Shown here: positions 47,096 through 60,309 of the stretch, piece by piece
How the letters are laid out: each line of letters begins with the position of its first letter
How positions within the stretch are numbered: position 1 is the first letter of the stretch
Origin: Fremontodendron californicum
Taxonomy: Eukaryota > Streptophyta > Magnoliopsida > Malvales > Malvaceae
Length of the DNA stretch: 64,000 nucleotides
Direction: 5' to 3'
NCBI GenBank assembly: GCA_030761205.1
Contig: JAULJL010000028.1
Location: forward strand, 17,659,001 to 17,723,000
Translations under genes and position numbers: made by a program
Notes under the pieces: model-generated
The model's database searches: none
What the model was told of the DNA's origin: nothing
Seen by the model: the letters and a program-made list of their open reading frames with translations, nothing else

Positions 47096-47673
47096 AGCTC
47101 TGGCTTGAGATCGAGTATTGTAAGGGTGTCGAAAATCTGATTCTTTCTGAGTGCGACCAATTGGACCTTTAGTTTTAAAAACCATGAATTAGAAATTATT
47201 GACACATTTTTTATTTTATTTTATTTTATAAAAATGAATGAATGAATAAATGATTAAATGTTAATGAATGAACAAATAAGTAAATGATTAAGTGTATGAA
47301 TATGAATGAACAATTATAAAGAATAAATGAGTAGACAAATAAATAAATGACTAAGTGTATGAATAATTTATAAAGAATAAATGAATGAATGATTATAAAT
47401 ATAAATAAATGAATGAACAAACAAATTATATAAAGGAAAGAACAAAAGAATGATGAATGCATTTAAAAGTATTGGCCTCAGGATAATTCCAACCAAATGG
47501 TCTTTCATTGGTTTTTTCTGGAACTAAATACATCAAAGATAAAAGATCACTTCTTAAGATAATCTGATAATCTGTCTATCCTAATTCAAAATGCTATTAC
47601 AAAACACCGGTCCTATAGTAACTCCTCGGATTTTGGAATTTCTTTCACTGTCCTCTTTTGATTGCCTTGCTCT
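47096..47673 (-). other. ORF1-gag spacer of element C with AATG/AATA-rich tract
   Basis: About 580 bp. At 47,225-47,460 the sequence is a degenerate simple repeat of AATGA, AATAA and AAATG units, open by chance on the minus strand as an Ile/His/Leu/Phe-rich run. No gene is supported. Confidence 0.6.
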
Positions 47674-49389
47674 TCAATCTGACCCTATTTGTTCTCGACC
47701 CTTTGACATGCTAGCAGAAGCATCACTGTGTAAGCTTTCCTTAACTTGTTTCTCCAGTTGATTGGCTCGAGCTTCCTCATGCTTCGCTATCTCCTTCCAA
47801 TAGTTATTCTCCTTTTTAAGGTTCTTGACCTCTTGCTCCCATTTCCCGGAAGTCTTGAGGGTTCCTTCAAATCTGAGCTCGAAGCGATACCTTTTAATTT
47901 CCAAGTGCAAATCCCTGAGATCTCCCTTGACTGTGTCTCTTTCTCTCTTGATCTTTTCCTTTTCTCTTTCCAGAGCTGATTCCCTATTTTTCATGTCTTC
48001 AAGCTCTTCTTGAAATCGAGCAATTTCCTTGGTCATTTGGATCTTTTCTTTTTTGAATTCTGCCCATGCAATTTCTGACTCTGATGGCACTTCCTTTGGT
48101 GGCGGATTCATGAACTGGACCTCTTCCCCATATGATGTTACCAACCTATCATTAACCCTTAATTCTCTCTATACCAGGTAATCAGGTGTGACGATGTCGG
48201 CATATCAGGCCACTTTTATCCAGTGAGTTTTCTTCCATGCATCAATCACTGCTCGCACCTTTCCAGAATACCCATCCTCTCCATAAGTGAACTCTGATGA
48301 TCCTAGCTTATGAGTCACGGGTGTGAATTACCGAGACTCAACCTGTCTTTGGACCAACAAAGGTGCATCACTCACAGACCCCCAAATTCCGAGTAGTAGA
48401 ACTCCCGGGTTGTCCCCATATTTATACATAATCGGCATAGGAACCATCCATGGAGGTCTCCAAGTTACCATTTCATCTTTTAAATTCCGGAACATGTTGA
48501 CCCATTTCTCTTCATCTCTGTCTTCAGGCCAATCTTTTCTAAGGAATTCACTAATCGGAATTAAAGACTTCATGTAAGGTTTGAAAGAGACCTCTTCTAT
48601 CTTCCAAAAGTGACTTTGAATCCAAATATAAAAGAGTTGTACACACCCCTTGATTCTCCCTTGTCCTTCCCTTTTACAAAAATTCAAAGATCGGATAGTT
48701 TCAGCTATGATGGCCGGGTTAATTTTTTGTTCCAACTTTTCAAAGAAATCAATCATAGCTATATCCACATGACCCAATATCTTTGGAAATATGATTAATC
48801 CGTAGATGGCTAAAGCAAAGATGTCTCTGGCTTTTTTATTTATCGGAATGACCCAATATCAATTGTCGGAGAGTTTCCCATGGAATGCATCCATTTTTCT
48901 GCTTTGTATTCACATGACTCTCAACCCAAGTTGTATCCATTCTCGTGATCCTAGACACTTTCTTCTTAAAACTTGAAGGTTTCACTTCTTTCAAATATAC
49001 CCGATTAGGATTAGGACATTCATTACATAAAAGTTCCGAATATTCTTCAATAAGTGGGGTCATATCCTCTTTGTTAAAAGTGAAGCATCTATAAGCAGGA
49101 TTCCAAAACTGTGCCATAGCCTGAATCAACCCACTATTGACCCTAATCGGAATCAAGAGTGCTATATCTCCATATTTCTAGGTAAAGGCTTCTATCTCTG
49201 ATACATTCCACTGATTCAAATATCGGTTAACCCTCAGAGATTATTCTGTCTAAAATCCACTTTGACCCTTTCTGGCAATACTGACACATAATCTTTCTTC
49301 AAGCAATCACCATCCTCCCTTTGATCTTTCTCCGACCGTGCCCTAACTACTGCATGATCTTCTATTACTGAAATAACCTCACACTCCAT
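47674..49389 (-). pseudogene. Element C ORF1: DUF7745-type (plant mobile-domain-like) protein with coiled-coil tail, broken
   Basis: From ATG at 49,389 the frame encodes an acidic N-terminus, then, after frameshifts and stops near 49,225 and 49,180, a segment at 49,156-48,836 (MAQFWNPAYRCFTFN, MTPLIEEYSELL), one at 48,777-48,328 (GHVDIAMIDFFEKLEQKINP, WRPPWMVP, LLLGIWG), and finally a charged coiled coil (48,144-47,674). This order matches plant proteins annotated DUF7745, as I recall them; they are often retroelement ORF1 products of unknown function. It occupies the slot held by gag1 in B and D. Identification is by memory of the family. Confidence 0.75.
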
Positions 49390-50326
49390 GAAAGTCCTTT
49401 GGGTTGATGACTATCCCAAGGCCAATAAACTTCAAGTGTATGATAATGTCTATGATGCATGTAAAAAAAAAAAAAAGAAAACAAAAAGAAATAAATTAGT
49501 AAAGAAATGAATTCACAAATTTTTTTGAAAATGTCCCAAAAATTTTAACAGAGTTTCGGCATTATGATGCCTTTGGGACGAAATAATAATTTTATTACGA
49601 GCGATATGATGTTCGTTCATCATCACCCAATTTGTAAAATCTAACATATAGAAAAATGGTAAAAGGATGGAAATGTTCCTCCATGTGTTCTTAAACTTCG
49701 GGTATCTAACAAAAATCCGGCATGGCTTCGCCTAGGTTCATGATATGAAGGTGAATCGGTTCTAAGGCCCCGAATTGTTCCTCACTGTCGCCTGTGAAGG
49801 CTAGTAAGGCACCCCGATAAAAGCGGGTTCAATTCGTTAGAGTATATTTTCCTATGCTCGTATGGAGGATCATCACGAAGGCATTAGGTACTTTATACTC
49901 CGGAAGTGTTTCACTAGCCTATACGGAGGATCATCACGAAGGCGTAGTTACTTTACTCCCACTTAAAAGGATGTAACCTGGGTAGAGGGCTCATGTTGTG
50001 CAAATGCAAATGTAGTGTGTGCGGAGGAACAAAACAAACCTGTCACCACCTATTCTACAACCCTTATTCAAAATACCCCACTAAAATCAAACAATGTAAA
50101 GCATCAGTTAAGAAAACATATAAACATATGCAACAAAATAACTACAGAACAAATAATAATATGCATGCATATGACAAATGAATATATTTAAAACATTTTA
50201 TTATTTTCAAAATTCTCTTTATTATTTTTTTTAAAAAAAATGGGAATTAAAATTAAATACCAATTAAACCAACAAAAACTGAGACTTTGATAACACGCGA
50301 TTAATTCTAGGCCTGACTCTCTAATT
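49390..50326 (-). promoter_or_regulatory. Element C leader, including the conserved duplicated motif
   Basis: No reading frame of note. The block at 49,530-50,030 aligns with the leaders of B and D. The duplicated motif lies at 49,856-49,882 and 49,917-49,943, again 61 bases apart. The part next to the PBS (around GAGAGTCAGGCCTAGAATTA on the minus strand) is also conserved. Confidence 0.6.
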
Positions 50327-50344
50327 TCCCCAGTGGAGTCGCCA
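50327..50344 (-). other. Primer binding site of element C (tRNA-Arg type)
   Basis: Minus-strand TGGCGACTCCACTGGGGA, identical to that of element B and three bases from the LTR end at 50,348. Confidence 0.85.
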
Positions 50345-50347
50345 AGC

Positions 50348-53300
50348 TGTCGCAACCTAAGAAATAACAAGTCTCATCGCAAGACTTTATATTAGTTAAG
50401 CGTGACATTAAAAAAAATCGAGAAAAAGTCGACATAATTCCTCTTGAAAAATGAAGGTTTTGAAAATGACCTTGAAAAAGACATGGAGTCGCCCCCAATC
50501 TTTTTTAGCTAGGTGTGATCGGCCACCTATTAAAACCGATTTTTAAAATATTTCAAAATTAATTAAAACATTTTTAAAACCAATTTCAAGTCTGCGTTTT
50601 AAACCAGAGAAATCAAAGAAGCAGGTCCGGGACTCAATTACGTGTGGGGAAGGATTAGCACCCTCACAACGCTCGTATAAAATGGTACCTTATTAATCGT
50701 GTGTTATCTCAAGTCTCGGTAAAAAGTCGGTTTTTAATTTAGTATTTCAAGTTAATTCCCAATTTAAAGAAAAATAATTCCATTTTTAATTTAAAATGAT
50801 CCGTAATTTATTAATTCAAAATTTTCCTATATTCCCCGACAAAATTGGCAAAATATAGAAATTTTTATTTAGTTGGAAAATTTTCCGAATCATTCTCGTT
50901 TTTTTTTTTTAAAGAAAGATATTCATTTATTAATGATAATTGATGATATCCTCTCCAGCAAACCCGGTAGAGAACCCATGAATTATTTTAACTCGAAAAT
51001 ATCTTTATTTTATTGAAAATCATTATCTTTTTCAAAACATTTAAAAAAATGAATATGAACATGTGTGACATAAATAAAATGACATAGCAAAGTCTAGATA
51101 ATATAATGCATCCTAAATGACATGAAATAATTTAAATGACATAGCATATTCTAAATGAAATAAAATATCCTAAGTACCATGGTATATTCTATATGAAATG
51201 AAACGGCCTATGTGACATAATATATTCTAATGAAATCAAATATCCTAAATGAAATGAAATGTCCTAAGTGACATAATATATTCTATATGAAATGATATGA
51301 TTTAAATGACATGGCGAAATTAAATGATATGGCATATTTTAAATGACATGGCATATTCTAAAAAATATAATCTAAATAACATGGAATATAATCTAGATGA
51401 CATGAAATGACATGAAACATAAAATAATACTATCATATAATATGCATGAAAATAAAAATAATAATGCATGAACATAGTATATGCTAAATAATGTGACAAA
51501 AATAAATAACTAAATAAAAAGCATAGGATATCATGAAATATTCAAAACCATATAATAAACAACATAACATCAAAAATATAAATAAAAAATAATAACAACA
51601 CCTTGGAAATTATCATAGCAAAAATCACATATTATATAGTATGCATGAATGTGGAAAATGCAATGCATGAAAATGTATTTTTTTCCTTTAATTAAGGAAA
51701 TCCGTATATCTAAAAAGATATCCGGCTACCTTAGGAAAATATATCAAATTAACTTTTCTAAAATCAAAATTCTTGTGATTGTTTGAAAACAATTTTGGAA
51801 AAACTTAGATTAAAAATAAAAACCTAGCTAAACCCTTTTTAAATGGCTTTAATTTCCTAAGTTTAAAATCCCGGAGTTGACCGCCCTTAACTCGAGGTTT
51901 ATAAAATTATTTTTAGAGTTTAAAAAGACTTAGAAACTACCCTAAAACAGTAGCTAACCTTCTTAATCAGCCCCCTCTAAGTAACTTAGCCAAAACAAAA
52001 AAAATGAATTTTCTTTAAATTCAAATCTGACTCCACTGTCCAGTTTTAGAACACAATTTTTTAACCTATTTTTAAAAATTCAAAAATATCTAAAAACAAT
52101 ACTAGAGACTTAGAACATGTAAAACTACACGGTAAAAAATTTTCTTAATTTTTTGGTTAAAGATGACTGCCCAGAAAAATTGGAAAAGTATGAGTACTGG
52201 GTGAAAAAAACTGTTTTGCCAAAACACATTTTTTTGCCTTTGATAAAATCATTTAAAAAACAAAGTAAAAATGTTAGAGACTCTCCTAAAGACTCACAAA
52301 CAGTAGCTAACACTTTTAAAAAGTTAGGCAAAAATTGGCTAACTAAAAAAAATCACAAAGGTAGAATAATCAATTTGACAACTCTTTAATTTTCCACAAG
52401 TATGCCCAAAATGAGCATGACTTTAAACCATTGATTGGTCTAAGTCATAAATCACGTGGCATGATATGAAATGCATGAAAATATAGAAAATATGATGAAT
52501 GAAATGCATGATTTAAGACCTAAATGACATGAAAAATGCATGGCATAGAGAATATGACCTATACCTAAATGAACTTGCATGGCATTTAATACAACGTAGG
52601 TCTAAAATGCATGAATATGCATGGCAAAGAAAGCCAAACCTAAACCTAAAGAATGCATGGCAACAACACAAACATATAGCATGCTTAAACAAAATACACA
52701 ACCAAATATCATGAAAATGCAAATCTATCAACTAGTATGATGAAAATGCAAATATAAAGCATACAACATGAGGGGTGGCCGAATGGTCCTATACTTTAAA
52801 ATGAGCATGGCATTTTCACAAACACATGATATACTAACATGCAAGATTAAAAAGAAAAATGCTAACCATGCAAACACAAAGTAAAGGCATGAAAACCACT
52901 AGGCATTTTTACAAACACTTAGCATAATAAAAGGCAAATCATGAGCAAACTTAAATACTTTGAAAACAGAAAATCAAAAATGCAAGACAAGGAAAATAAG
53001 CTAGTAAACTCAACAATGGAGGTAAGTAAGCAACAAAATAAAAACAAACTTCATATTTTTGTATTTGAAGAAGATACAAAACATCAAAAACATGTTGAAC
53101 ACCACTAACCACATGAAAAAATAACAAAACAGCAACCATTATAGAAAATAGGGCCATTCGGCCACTCCTAGAACATGAGGAAAAACATCTTTTCAAAGCT
53201 TTTTTCAAGAAAGTATAAAGAAGAAATTAAAGGAGAAACTTAAAAACACTTATTTTAAAAAGGAAAATCAAAAGACTCACCAAAATATCAATGAAAACAG

Positions 53301-54785
53301 CAAATCAAGAATGGAAAATCAAGGAAAGTGCAAGAGTATGGTGCTTAAAGCAACCTCTAGAAGCTATATTGCAAGCTTTTTCTCTTCTAACTTTCTTTTT
53401 TTTTTCTAAACTTTTCTGTTTGCCTTTCAAAAATGGAGAGCATTCAGCAAAAATCAGAGAGTGAATGAATGAAGAGGAGACCCCTCTCCCTTGTAGTGTG
53501 GCCGGCTAGCCTTGGAAGAACCTAGGAGGTTGTAGAATTTTTTTAGTCCAAATTTCATCCAATGGCCTTCAATCCAAGATGCTTTCTATGTAGAATTCTC
53601 ACCCTTAGATTAGAATCATCAGCCCTTGAATTATGATGTCATAAAGATGTCATAAATATACTCTCTCTCTAACCATTGGTCCATGTGTTGCAAATTCAAA
53701 GGCTTGATTACAAAAATAACTACCTTCCTCTTCACCCTTGGCCCTTTGATGAAAAATAAAAAAATATCTGCCCTCCATTGGGCCTTGGCCGGCTGACCCT
53801 TCCTTTTCTAGCCCATGCTTCAATACTTTAAAAAAAAAAAAGAAAAGGCCCTTTTTCGGTTTCTTTAGTAAAATGACCTTTTTGCCCCCCGAACATAAAT
53901 AAATAGCAAACGAACTCCAAATTCAAAAATTATTTTTTCAATACTTCCAAAAGAATAAAAAATTGAATTCTGGAGGTTTTCAAAATTTTTCGGGCTCATT
54001 TGCTATTTATTTGGTTTTTTTTTTCCAAAATTGCCCTTTTGTGCTCCCAAACTTTACCTTTTTTTAAACGAGCTCCAAATCCAAAGTTTTCTTTGCCAAT
54101 CTCTTGCAAAATAATTTAAAAGTATGATCTGGAAGTTTTCATAATTTTTGGAACTCATTTGGTATTTTTTCGGGATTTATCTGCTTGAATTATTGCATAA
54201 TAGGCTTGGGATTTGGCCATTTTGCAAACGAACTCCGAATCTAAATTTTCTTTCTCCAATCTCATCGAAATGATTTTAGAATGAGATCTGCAAATTTTCA
54301 TAATTTTTGGAATTCATTTGCTATTTTTTTCCAAATTTTTCAATTTTGCCCTTTTACCTCCGAAGCCCGATTTTGCTCAAAACAAGTCCAATTTTCAGAT
54401 TTTCTTCAAACAGAGCCTTGGGCTATCCTTGTTTAATCACTCCTCATCAATTAGGGGCTTTAGTCTTACCGAATCAGGCCATTTCTTTAATTCTTTCAAA
54501 TTTTATCGAAATCCACCAAAAACCCTAATTCTTGGTTTTCTTTCGAATTGACTTTTCTTTCAATTTTTCTTTCAAGTAGCTTCTCCATTACCCGTAGTCA
54601 TTGCTTATCTTTCATTTGGAACCTTCAATTTTGACAAATTTGATTGTTTAAACACTTTTCCCCAAATTTCTCGAACTAGGGTTTCTTTTCTACTGAATCT
54701 CCGTAACCCAACTTTCGAACTCCATATCTTTCAATGTAGACCTCGGATTATCAAAATTCTTTCTCCATTTTCCAATTGAACCTCA
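50348..54785 (-). repeat. Element C 5' LTR, outer end missing
   Basis: It shares order and sequence with the B LTR (17,432-28,300) but is about 1 kb shorter through internal losses. The PBS-side end is the GGTTGCGACA type seen in B. The region where B has the CGTATCGACA-type end has been lost by a small deletion between similar ATTCCTCT blocks. The outer 240 bp, including TGTAGACACC, is missing where it meets element D. ORFs inside are low-complexity. Confidence 0.8.
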
Positions 54786-54870
54786 AATTGAAAAATGTTG
54801 AAAGAATTTTGATAATCCGAGGTCTACATTGAAAGATATGGAGGTCGAAAGTTGGGTTACGAAATTTCAA
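54700..54870. repeat. Head-to-head LTR junction (inverted repeat centre)
   Basis: The arm ending at 54,763 (TCGGATTATCAAAATTCTTTC) is mirrored from 54,800, leaving a 36 bp centre that itself holds CAATTGAACCTCAAATTG. The match continues outward as the two LTRs of C and D, for kilobases at lower identity. Confidence 0.85.
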
Positions 54871-57800
54871 TAGAAAGGAAACCCTAGTTCGGGAAATTTG
54901 GGGAAAAGTGCTTAAACGATCAAATTGGTCGAAATTGAAGGTTCCAAATGAAAGATAAGTACTGACTACGGGTAATGGAGAAGCTACTTAGAAGAAAAAC
55001 TGATAGAAAAGTCAATTCGGAAGAAAACCGAGAATTAGGATTTTTGGTGGATTTCGGTAAATTTGGAAGAATTACAGAAATGGCCCGATTTGGTAAGAAT
55101 AAAGCCCCTAATTGATGAGGAGTGATTAAACAAGGATAGCCCAAGGCTCAATTTGTAGAAAATTTGAAAATCGGATTTGTTTTGAACAAATCAGGTTTCG
55201 GAGGTAAAAAGGCAAAATTGGAAAATATGGGAAAAACAGCAAATGAACTCCAAAAATTCTGAAAATTTTCAAATCTCATTCTTAAATCATTTCAAAGAGA
55301 TTGGCGAAAGAAAATCTTGATTCGGAGTTCGTTTGCAAAATGGCCAAATTCGGGTCCCCTATGCTGAAATTCAACAGGATAAATCCTGAAAAAATAGCAA
55401 ATGGACTCCAAAAATTCTGAAAATTTGTAAATCTCATTCTTAAATCATTTTAAAGAGATTGGAAAAATAAAATCTTGATTTGGAGTTCTTTTGCAAAATG
55501 GCCAAATCCCGGGTCTCCTACATAGTAATTCAAGCAGATAAATCCCAAAAAATAGCAAACGAGTTCTGAAAATTCTAAAAATTTGTAGATCTCATTTTTA
55601 AATTATTTGGAAGAGATTGGTAAAAGAACATCTTGATTCGGAGTTCGTTTGCAAAATGGTAAAGTTCGGGTGCATAAAAGGGGCAATTTGGGAAATAAAT
55701 CCGAAATAAATAGCAAATTGACTCAACAATTTTTGAAAACTTCCAGAATTCAATTTTTTTATTATTTTAGAATTACTAAAAAAAAGAAAATTTGAATTTG
55801 GAGTCCTTTTGCTATTTATTTAGGTTCAGGGGGCAAAAAGGTTATTTCATCGAAGAAACCAAAAAGGGCAAATTTGTAATTGAGGAAAATATGAAAGAAG
55901 AGGGAATTGCTGGGATTTTTCTTCCTTTGGTCAGCCAGCATAGAGAAGAAGAAGGAAGCTTGAACAATTTAATTCTTTAGTCACTATCAAGCCACATGCT
56001 ACCACTAACACCTTGCAAATGGTCCCCCCTTCATCCAATGGCTTAGGTGCCTTGTAGGAAAGTTGAATGCACCATCCAATGGCCAAGTTCAAATGCCAAG
56101 ATGAGATTTTTATTTGTCATGAAATAACCCTCATCTAATGGCCAAGAATGGAAAAAAAAAAGATGAGCACAATTCATCCAAAGGTGAGCATCCATTCGGC
56201 CAAGCAAGAGAATGCATGGGATTGTCTCTTTTCATCCAATGGCTTAGGCCATCTACAAGGGCTGAGTACACATGTTGAGGGCTGGATTTAATCTACAAGA
56301 TGTCATTTTTATGTTGTCCTCATCCAATGACCAAGAATGGAAGAGCACAACTCATCCAAGGGTAAGCACTCAAGAGGGCAAGCAAGGGAGTGCATAGGAT
56401 TAGTCCTCTTTTGCATCTAAGGGCTGAGGTTACTACAAGGGTTGAGTACACATCTTAAGGACTGCTATCAATTGGAAAGATGACATTTTTATGTTGTCAT
56501 CAAAATATCTTAATCTTAGGGCCAAGATTGGAGGAGAAAAAGTGAGAATTTCATCCAAGGGTTAGAGGGCCATTTGGGCAAGCCATTAGGGGGGTTGGTT
56601 TCATTTTTTCATAAGTTTTTTGGCTGAATTCAGTAGCTAATTTAGCTAAGAAAAAGGTTTTGAAAGAAAAAAAAAAGGTTTACAATAGAAGAGCTTGAAG
56701 GTAGTCATCTCTATTAAGCTCTAGCATAGCTTTCTTCTTATTTTCCATGGTGATTTCTTTATTTTCTATCTTGTTTTCCTACTACTTTTTTCATAGAAAT
56801 AAAGTTTTTTAAATGTTTATTTAAGTTTTCATCTCTTCTTCTTCATCAAAATAGTGGAAAAAAATTTTTTTTACATAGTTTTATGCTTGGCCGAATGTGG
56901 TTGTTTGTTGGCCTTGGTTTTTTTCTTTTTTCTTCCTTGCATGTTGTTGTGGGAAAAATGATTTTTAGAAGGTTTGTTTAGAGTATTTTATATTATGATT
57001 TTTTTACAAAAAGATGAAGCAAAAAAGGTTCAAATGGCTACATGATCTTGGCAAGACTAAGTGACCATGGTCAAGGGAAAGGCTATGCCCATTTTTACCT
57101 ACCATGAAGCTCACCTTAATTTTGTTGTTTAGCATGGTTTATGTTTTGAAATGGAAAGACTTCATGATCTTGGCAAGACCAAGTGATTATGGTTAGGTGA
57201 GAGGCTATGCCCATTTTATACCAACCATGGAGCTTAACCTTCCTTGTTTTATTTACTAGTCTTGCTTGTTATTTGCTTTGCATGTCTATGTTTAATTTTA
57301 TATATGTTCTTCACATTATTTTCTATGTTATTTTTGTTTTTATATTTCATTTCCATGCTTAATATTTTTTCCTTGAAGATTCGGCCTTTGAGTACATTTG
57401 AATCATGTTGTGCATTTTTTTCATATATCATGTCATATTATAAACTTGTTTGCATTTTTACATTTGGTCACATAACCATTCGGCTACTCCATGTTGCTAT
57501 GCCTTACATGTGCATTTTCATCTTTCTTCTTGGCTTGTTTGCATCTCCATGCCATGAGTTATCATATCTTGATATTTAGTATGCCTTGCATATGCATTTT
57601 CATCTTGCTTCTTGACTTGTTTGCATCTCCATGCCATGAGCTTGTACATTTTGATTTTGGTATGTCATATGCTTGTGAAAATGTCATGACATTATGCATC
57701 TTGATGTGATTTGTCATGTCCTTGTGCCATTTACTAGATAGGATTGCATTAGAGTATCATGTGACTATTCGGCCTCTTCATGCATTCCTTGCCTTATCAT

Positions 57801-60288
57801 GCATTTGCATTTTGTTTAGGTAGCATGCTTTGCATTATCATATCTTGAAATTGTGTATTAGTTGCTGTTTGTTCCAGTATTAGCATTAGGTTCATTTGTC
57901 ATTGTATGTTCATAGTATTGCTATGCATTTTCACTATATTTTAGGTCTAAGCCATATTGGTATTGCCATGCATATAGGGTCTTAAATCATATTGGTATTG
58001 CCATGCATTGTTATACTACTTAGGTCTTAGGTTACATTAGCATTTTCATGCATATTCATAACATATTAGGTCCAAGTCATATTTACATTATCAAGCATTG
58101 CATGCATATTAAGGTAGGATAGCATTTATTGCCATGCAAACTCATGCTAGGCATTTTGGTTATTTTCAATTGTCATGCATTTCCTTTACCATTTATGTTT
58201 TAGACCATGCATTTCATACATTTCATTTGCTGTATGTTCATGCATTCCATGTCATTGCCACTTGATTTGTGACTTAGGCCAATTATTGGCTCAAAGTCAT
58301 GCTCTCTTGAGCATACTTGTGGAAAATTAAAGAGTTGTCAAATTGATTATTCTACCTTTGTGATTTTTTTTACTTAGCCAATTTTTGTCCAAGGTTTTTA
58401 AATGTTTTAGCTACTGTCCTTAGGTCTTTAGGATGATTTCCAACAATTTTTACTTTGATTTTTGAATGACTTTATCAAAGGCAAAAAATGTGTTTTGACA
58501 AAATAGTTTTTTTTTTCACCTAGTACTCGAACTTCTTCGATTTCTCTGGGCAGTCATCTTTAATTAGAAAATTAAGCTAATTGTTTCTCAAGTTGTTTTA
58601 TATGTTCTGAGTCTCCAATTTTGTTTTAGATTTTTTTTAATTTTTAAAAATAGACTAAAAAATCGTGTGTCAAAACCGAACAGTAGAGGCATATTTGAAA
58701 TCAAAAGAGAAATAATGGTTAAATTTGGCTAAGGCATTTAGAGGGGGTTGGTTAGAAGCTTTAGCTACTGTATTAGGGTAGTTTCTAAGCCTTTTTAAAC
58801 TTTAAAAATGATTTTATAAATCTCGGGTTAAGGGTGGTCAAGTCCTGGATTTTAAACTTAGGAAATTAGAGCCATTTTAAAAGGGTTTGGTAGAGGTTTT
58901 AATCTTCATTCAAGTTTTTATTCAAAATTGTTTTCAAACAATCACAAAGTTTTGTTTTTTTTTTTTTTTAGAAAATCTAATTTGACATATTTTCAGAAGG
59001 TAGTTGGATATCTTTTTAGATATACGGATTTCTTTATTAGAGGGAAAAATACATTTTCATGCATTGCATTTTCCATGTTTATGCATTTTATTTAATATGT
59101 GAATTTTGCTATGATATTTTTCATGGTATTATTATTACTTTGATTCACATTTTATGATGTTATATTGTTTGCCATATGATTTTGAATATTTCATGCTATC
59201 CTATATTTTTTATCTGGTCATTTATTTTTGTAATATTACTTAGCATATACTATGTTCATGCATTTTATTTTATTTTCATGCATATTTTATGATAGCATTA
59301 TTTTATGTTTCATGTCATTTCTTGTCATTTAGATCATATTCCATGTCATTTAGGTTATATTATTTATAATATGCCATGTCATTTAAAATATGCCATATCA
59401 TTTAAAATTGCCATGTCAATTAAATCATTTTATTTCATTTAGAATATACCATGATACTTAGGATTTTTTATTTCATCTAGAATATACTATGCCATTTAAA
59501 TTATGTCATGTCATATTGGTTGTATTATATTATCTAAACTTTTCTATGTCATTTTATTTATGTCATATATGTTCATATTCATTTTTTAATTTTTTTTTTT
59601 TTAAAAAAAAGGATAATGATTTTCAATAAAAAAATAAAGATATTCCCGAGTTAAAATAATTCATGAGTTCTCTACCGGGTTTGCTGGAGGGAATATCATC
59701 AATTATCATTAATAAAGGAATATCTTTCTTTCAAGAAACGAGAATGATTCGGAAATTTTTCCAAATAAATAAAAATTTCTATATTTTGCCGATTTTGTTG
59801 GGGTATATAGGAAAATTTTGAATTAATAAATTTCGGATCATTTTCAATTAAAAATGGAATTATTTTTCTTTAAATTGGGAATTAACTTCAAATACTAAAT
59901 TAAAACCGACTTTTTTACCGAGACTTGAGATTACACATGATTAATAAGGTACCGTTTTAGACGGGCGTTGCGGGGGTGTTAGTCCTTCCACGCACGTAAC
60001 CGAGTACCGAACCCGATTCTTCCATTTTCTTTGGTTTATAATGCAGACTTGAAATTGGTTTCAAAAATGTTTTAATTAATTTTAAAATGTTTTATAAAAC
60101 CGGTTTTAATAGGTGGCCAATCACACCTAGCTAAAAAAGATTGGTGGCGACTCCATGTCTTTTTACGAGGCCGTTTTCATACCCTCAACCTTTTATTTCA
60201 ATCTAGAGGAATTAAGTCGTCTTTTCCTCTGCTTCTGTTTTTGTCCTCACTCAAACGGGTCCTCCGCGATCGGCATCACGTATCGACA
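54785..60288 (+). repeat. Element D 5' LTR, about 5.5 kb, outer end missing
   Basis: The plus-strand LTR is collinear with the B LTR, with terminus CGTATCGACA at 60,288 followed by PBS. It lacks the outer 240 bp at the junction with C. It contains the 127 bp duplication (57,040-57,240), CATGAGCTTGTAC-type repeats near 57,515-57,700 and the AAATGACATGG array (59,270-59,560). The frame at 55,792-55,980 is a chance ORF whose copies in B are also open on the opposite side but short. No gene called. Confidence 0.85.
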
Positions 60289-60291
60289 GCT

Positions 60292-60309
60292 TGGCGACTC
60301 CATTGGGGA
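60292..60309 (+). other. Primer binding site of element D (tRNA-Arg type)
   Basis: TGGCGACTCCATTGGGGA, one change from the B and C sites, three bases after the LTR end. Confidence 0.85.

Larger units (their letters stand above)
37165..54785 (-). mobile_element. Element C: decayed Tat/Ogre retrotransposon with full gene set
   Basis: Minus-strand order: 5' LTR (54,785-50,348, outer end lost), PBS, leader, DUF7745-type ORF1, gag, protease with G-patch-like domain, predicted intron, RT, RNase H, second (archaeal-type) RNase H, integrase cut off at 40,264, then LTR fragment. The second RNase H and the intron between protease and RT are known Tat/Ogre traits. Many frameshifts and stops show it is dead, but it represents the autonomous type related to B and D. 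Confidence 0.85.

Noticed and set aside
55792..55980. Plus-strand ORF of 62 codons in the D LTR, with a similar frame at 1,230-1,412 and 27,272-27,454
   Set aside because: It is similar in three LTRs and so was considered as an LTR-coded peptide, but it is short, has no recognisable motif, and the matching part of the C LTR is rearranged. It is noted as weak and not called.
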